DNA from: a bacterium
GTDB lineage: Bacteria; Pseudomonadota; Alphaproteobacteria; Acetobacterales; Acetobacteraceae
DNA: 64,000 bases
Reading direction: 5' to 3'
Assembly (NCBI GenBank): GCA_026224825.1
Contig: JAMFRO010000008.1
Span: forward strand, 1-64,000
In this document: piece after piece, positions 63,055-64,000 of the stretch
Numbering within the stretch: position 1 is the first letter of the stretch
How the letters are laid out: each line of letters starts with the position of its first letter
Notes under the pieces: model-generated
Databases searched by the model: none
The model's input: only the letters and a program-made list of their open reading frames with translations
Told to the model about the DNA's origin: nothing
Made by a program: the position numbers and the translations under genes

Positions 63055-64000
63055 TTATGGCCCGCCGTATTGCGCTATTACGATGCGGGTGCCGGCGTTC
63101 TGGATGGATTTTGGGGTGCCGAGGCGTTTTTGGTTGTCGTGGTAGTCCTGGTTTTCGGCTTTGCCGTTGCCCTGGCCGGCCAGGCCGTACACGGCCCATA
63201 CACGTTTGCCCTGGCTTTCGGCGGCTGCGGCCTGGTCCAGCGTGGTGCTGTTATTGGTCACCACCAGGCCCTGCTTGTCGGGCGGCAGATAGATTTGCAG
63301 GAGTTTGCCGGCGTAGAAATCATGCAGGTAGACGACATCGCCGGGTTCCACGTCCTGGGCCAGCATTTGCGCGGCTATATCCCAGCGCGGCTTGGTTTCC
63401 GCATGATAGTAGGGGAGCATATTGCCCAGCAGCAGTGCGGCCACGGCGGTGACGGCGAGGATCTGCGTGCGGCGGGCCAGGTGTTCCAGAAGTGTGGCGG
63501 TGCCGATGCCGGTGAGAATGGCGAAGGGGGCGGCGCTCCACAGGATGTAGCGGGGCAGGAGGATGGGCTGCCAGAGCGAGATGCCGGTGAGTGCCAGGGG
63601 TAGGAAGAGGATGGAGATGCCGAGCACGGCGAGTATGGCCGGGCGGCCGCGCAGGCGGCGCACGGCGGCGACGATGGCGACGACGATGGCGGCATCGATA
63701 ACCCAGACCAGAACGGCGCCGGGGCGGTCTAACACGTGGAAGGTCACCGAATCGGCCAGATGCATCAGATACACCGAGCCAAGGCTGTACCACAGCCTTG
63801 TGGCATCGAGCGGGGGTATCCAGGCCAGGGTCTGGACGAAGGCTTTTTCCTGATAGATTTCCAGCAGCAGATAGAGCGGCGCGGCGAGCGCCAGGATGAT
63901 GGCATCGGCCTTCAGCATATTGCGCATGAAGCCGGCCCGGCCCGGCCCGGTGAGGGTGAGGACGATGCCGATGATGTTGGCGGTGAAGAGCCAGGGCACG
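63055..64000 (-). CDS. Polytopic membrane protein, glycosyltransferase-39-like (partial, N terminus outside window)
   Basis: At least 314 residues of the C-terminal part. Several hydrophobic helices (about 30-200 of the visible part) are followed by a soluble tail with YYHAETKPRWDIAAQML, QDVEPGDVVYLHD and a C-terminal RIVIAQYG. This tail resembles the periplasmic part of ArnT/PMT-type glycosyltransferases of family 39. The start lies beyond 64000, so the first Met here is probably internal. Function is only suggested. Confidence 0.68.
   Translation of the reverse strand, partial: VPWLFTANIIGIVLTLTGPGRAGFMRNMLKADAIILALAAPLYLLLEIYQEKAFVQTLAWIPPLDATRLWYSLGSVYLMHLADSVTFHVLDRPGAVLVWVIDAAIVVAIVAAVRRLRGRPAILAVLGISILFLPLALTGISLWQPILLPRYILWSAAPFAILTGIGTATLLEHLARRTQILAVTAVAALLLGNMLPYYHAETKPRWDIAAQMLAQDVEPGDVVYLHDFYAGKLLQIYLPPDKQGLVVTNNSTTLDQAAAAESQGKRVWAVYGLAGQGNGKAENQDYHDNQKRLGTPKSIQNAGTRIVIAQYGGP

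Overview
The window looks like chromosome from an alphaproteobacterium of the Acetobacteraceae type, perhaps near Acidocella or Acidiphilium. This placement is inferred from gene content and order, not from a database search. The DNA is GC-rich. The clues are an rpiB-glyA-nrdR-ribD-ribE-ribB-ribH-nusB-thiL operon, a divergent dxs-hpnM-hpnI-hpnJ / ispH-hpnH hopanoid locus, an MbfA-type ferritin-VIT1 fusion, the hfq-hflX pair, and a large Hint-domain surface protein. No rRNA, tRNA or CRISPR array was seen.

Layout. 1-386: tail of an IS5-like transposase and a multi-hairpin repeat. 387-4735: hfq-hflX-inositol monophosphatase operon, an LpxR-like lipid A deacylase and a FrnE/DsbA-like protein. 4814-7888: a sulfotransferase-like protein, small exported proteins, an ATPase and rpsD. 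8265-12437: a roughly 1390-residue Hint-domain protein. 12548-16970: rnr, an S41 protease and a LysE exporter with overlapping ends. 17168-19189: rpmG, a zinc metallopeptidase whose start codon abuts the rpmG terminator, and an unknown gene. 19214-26438: the riboflavin / one-carbon / thiamine operon. 26688-31512: an outer-membrane protein, hemB, an SDR, an NDUFAF6-like protein, sodB and a GNAT. 31532-35778: a four-gene set matching N-methylglutamate synthase (mgsABC/glxBCD) plus gamma-glutamylmethylamide synthetase (gmaS/glnT). 35880-38250: SMP-30, an SDR lacking the usual tyrosine, and a SnoaL-like protein. 38557-46201: isoprenoid supply and hopanoid side-chain synthesis. 46362-51806: a dienelactone hydrolase, RelBE- and ParDE-type toxin-antitoxin pairs, an XRE-cupin regulator, folD and an HNH endonuclease. 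51975-56342: paired TPR glycosyltransferase and TPR sulfotransferase genes, then mbfA. 56528-59132: an AT-richer stretch with an acyltransferase, a nucleotidyltransferase and a GNAT. 59133-62765: a large PLP-fold protein, glnB and fpr. 63055-64000: part of a membrane protein that runs off the window.

The most striking non-coding signal is a family of mosaic, multi-hairpin intergenic elements with six copies (near 156, 8044, 38339, 46199, 51895 and 62783). They lie at gene 3' ends. The long central stem is rewritten in sequence between copies yet stays base-paired, and the apical hairpin is also kept paired while its sequence changes. This is the compensatory pattern expected of a selected structure, or of an element copied together with its palindrome. 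The outer hairpins end in A/T runs and resemble bidirectional terminators. Two other palindromic elements (16967-17110 and 51007-51123) are probably separate families.

Functional links that can be read directly: dxs and ispH feed the isoprenoid pathway, while hpnH, hpnI, hpnJ and hpnM act on the hopanoid side chain or its transport. The rib genes share one transcription unit with nrdR, glyA, nusB and thiL. The amidotransferase/synthase quartet could assimilate methylamine, although its dehydrogenase partner is not in the window.
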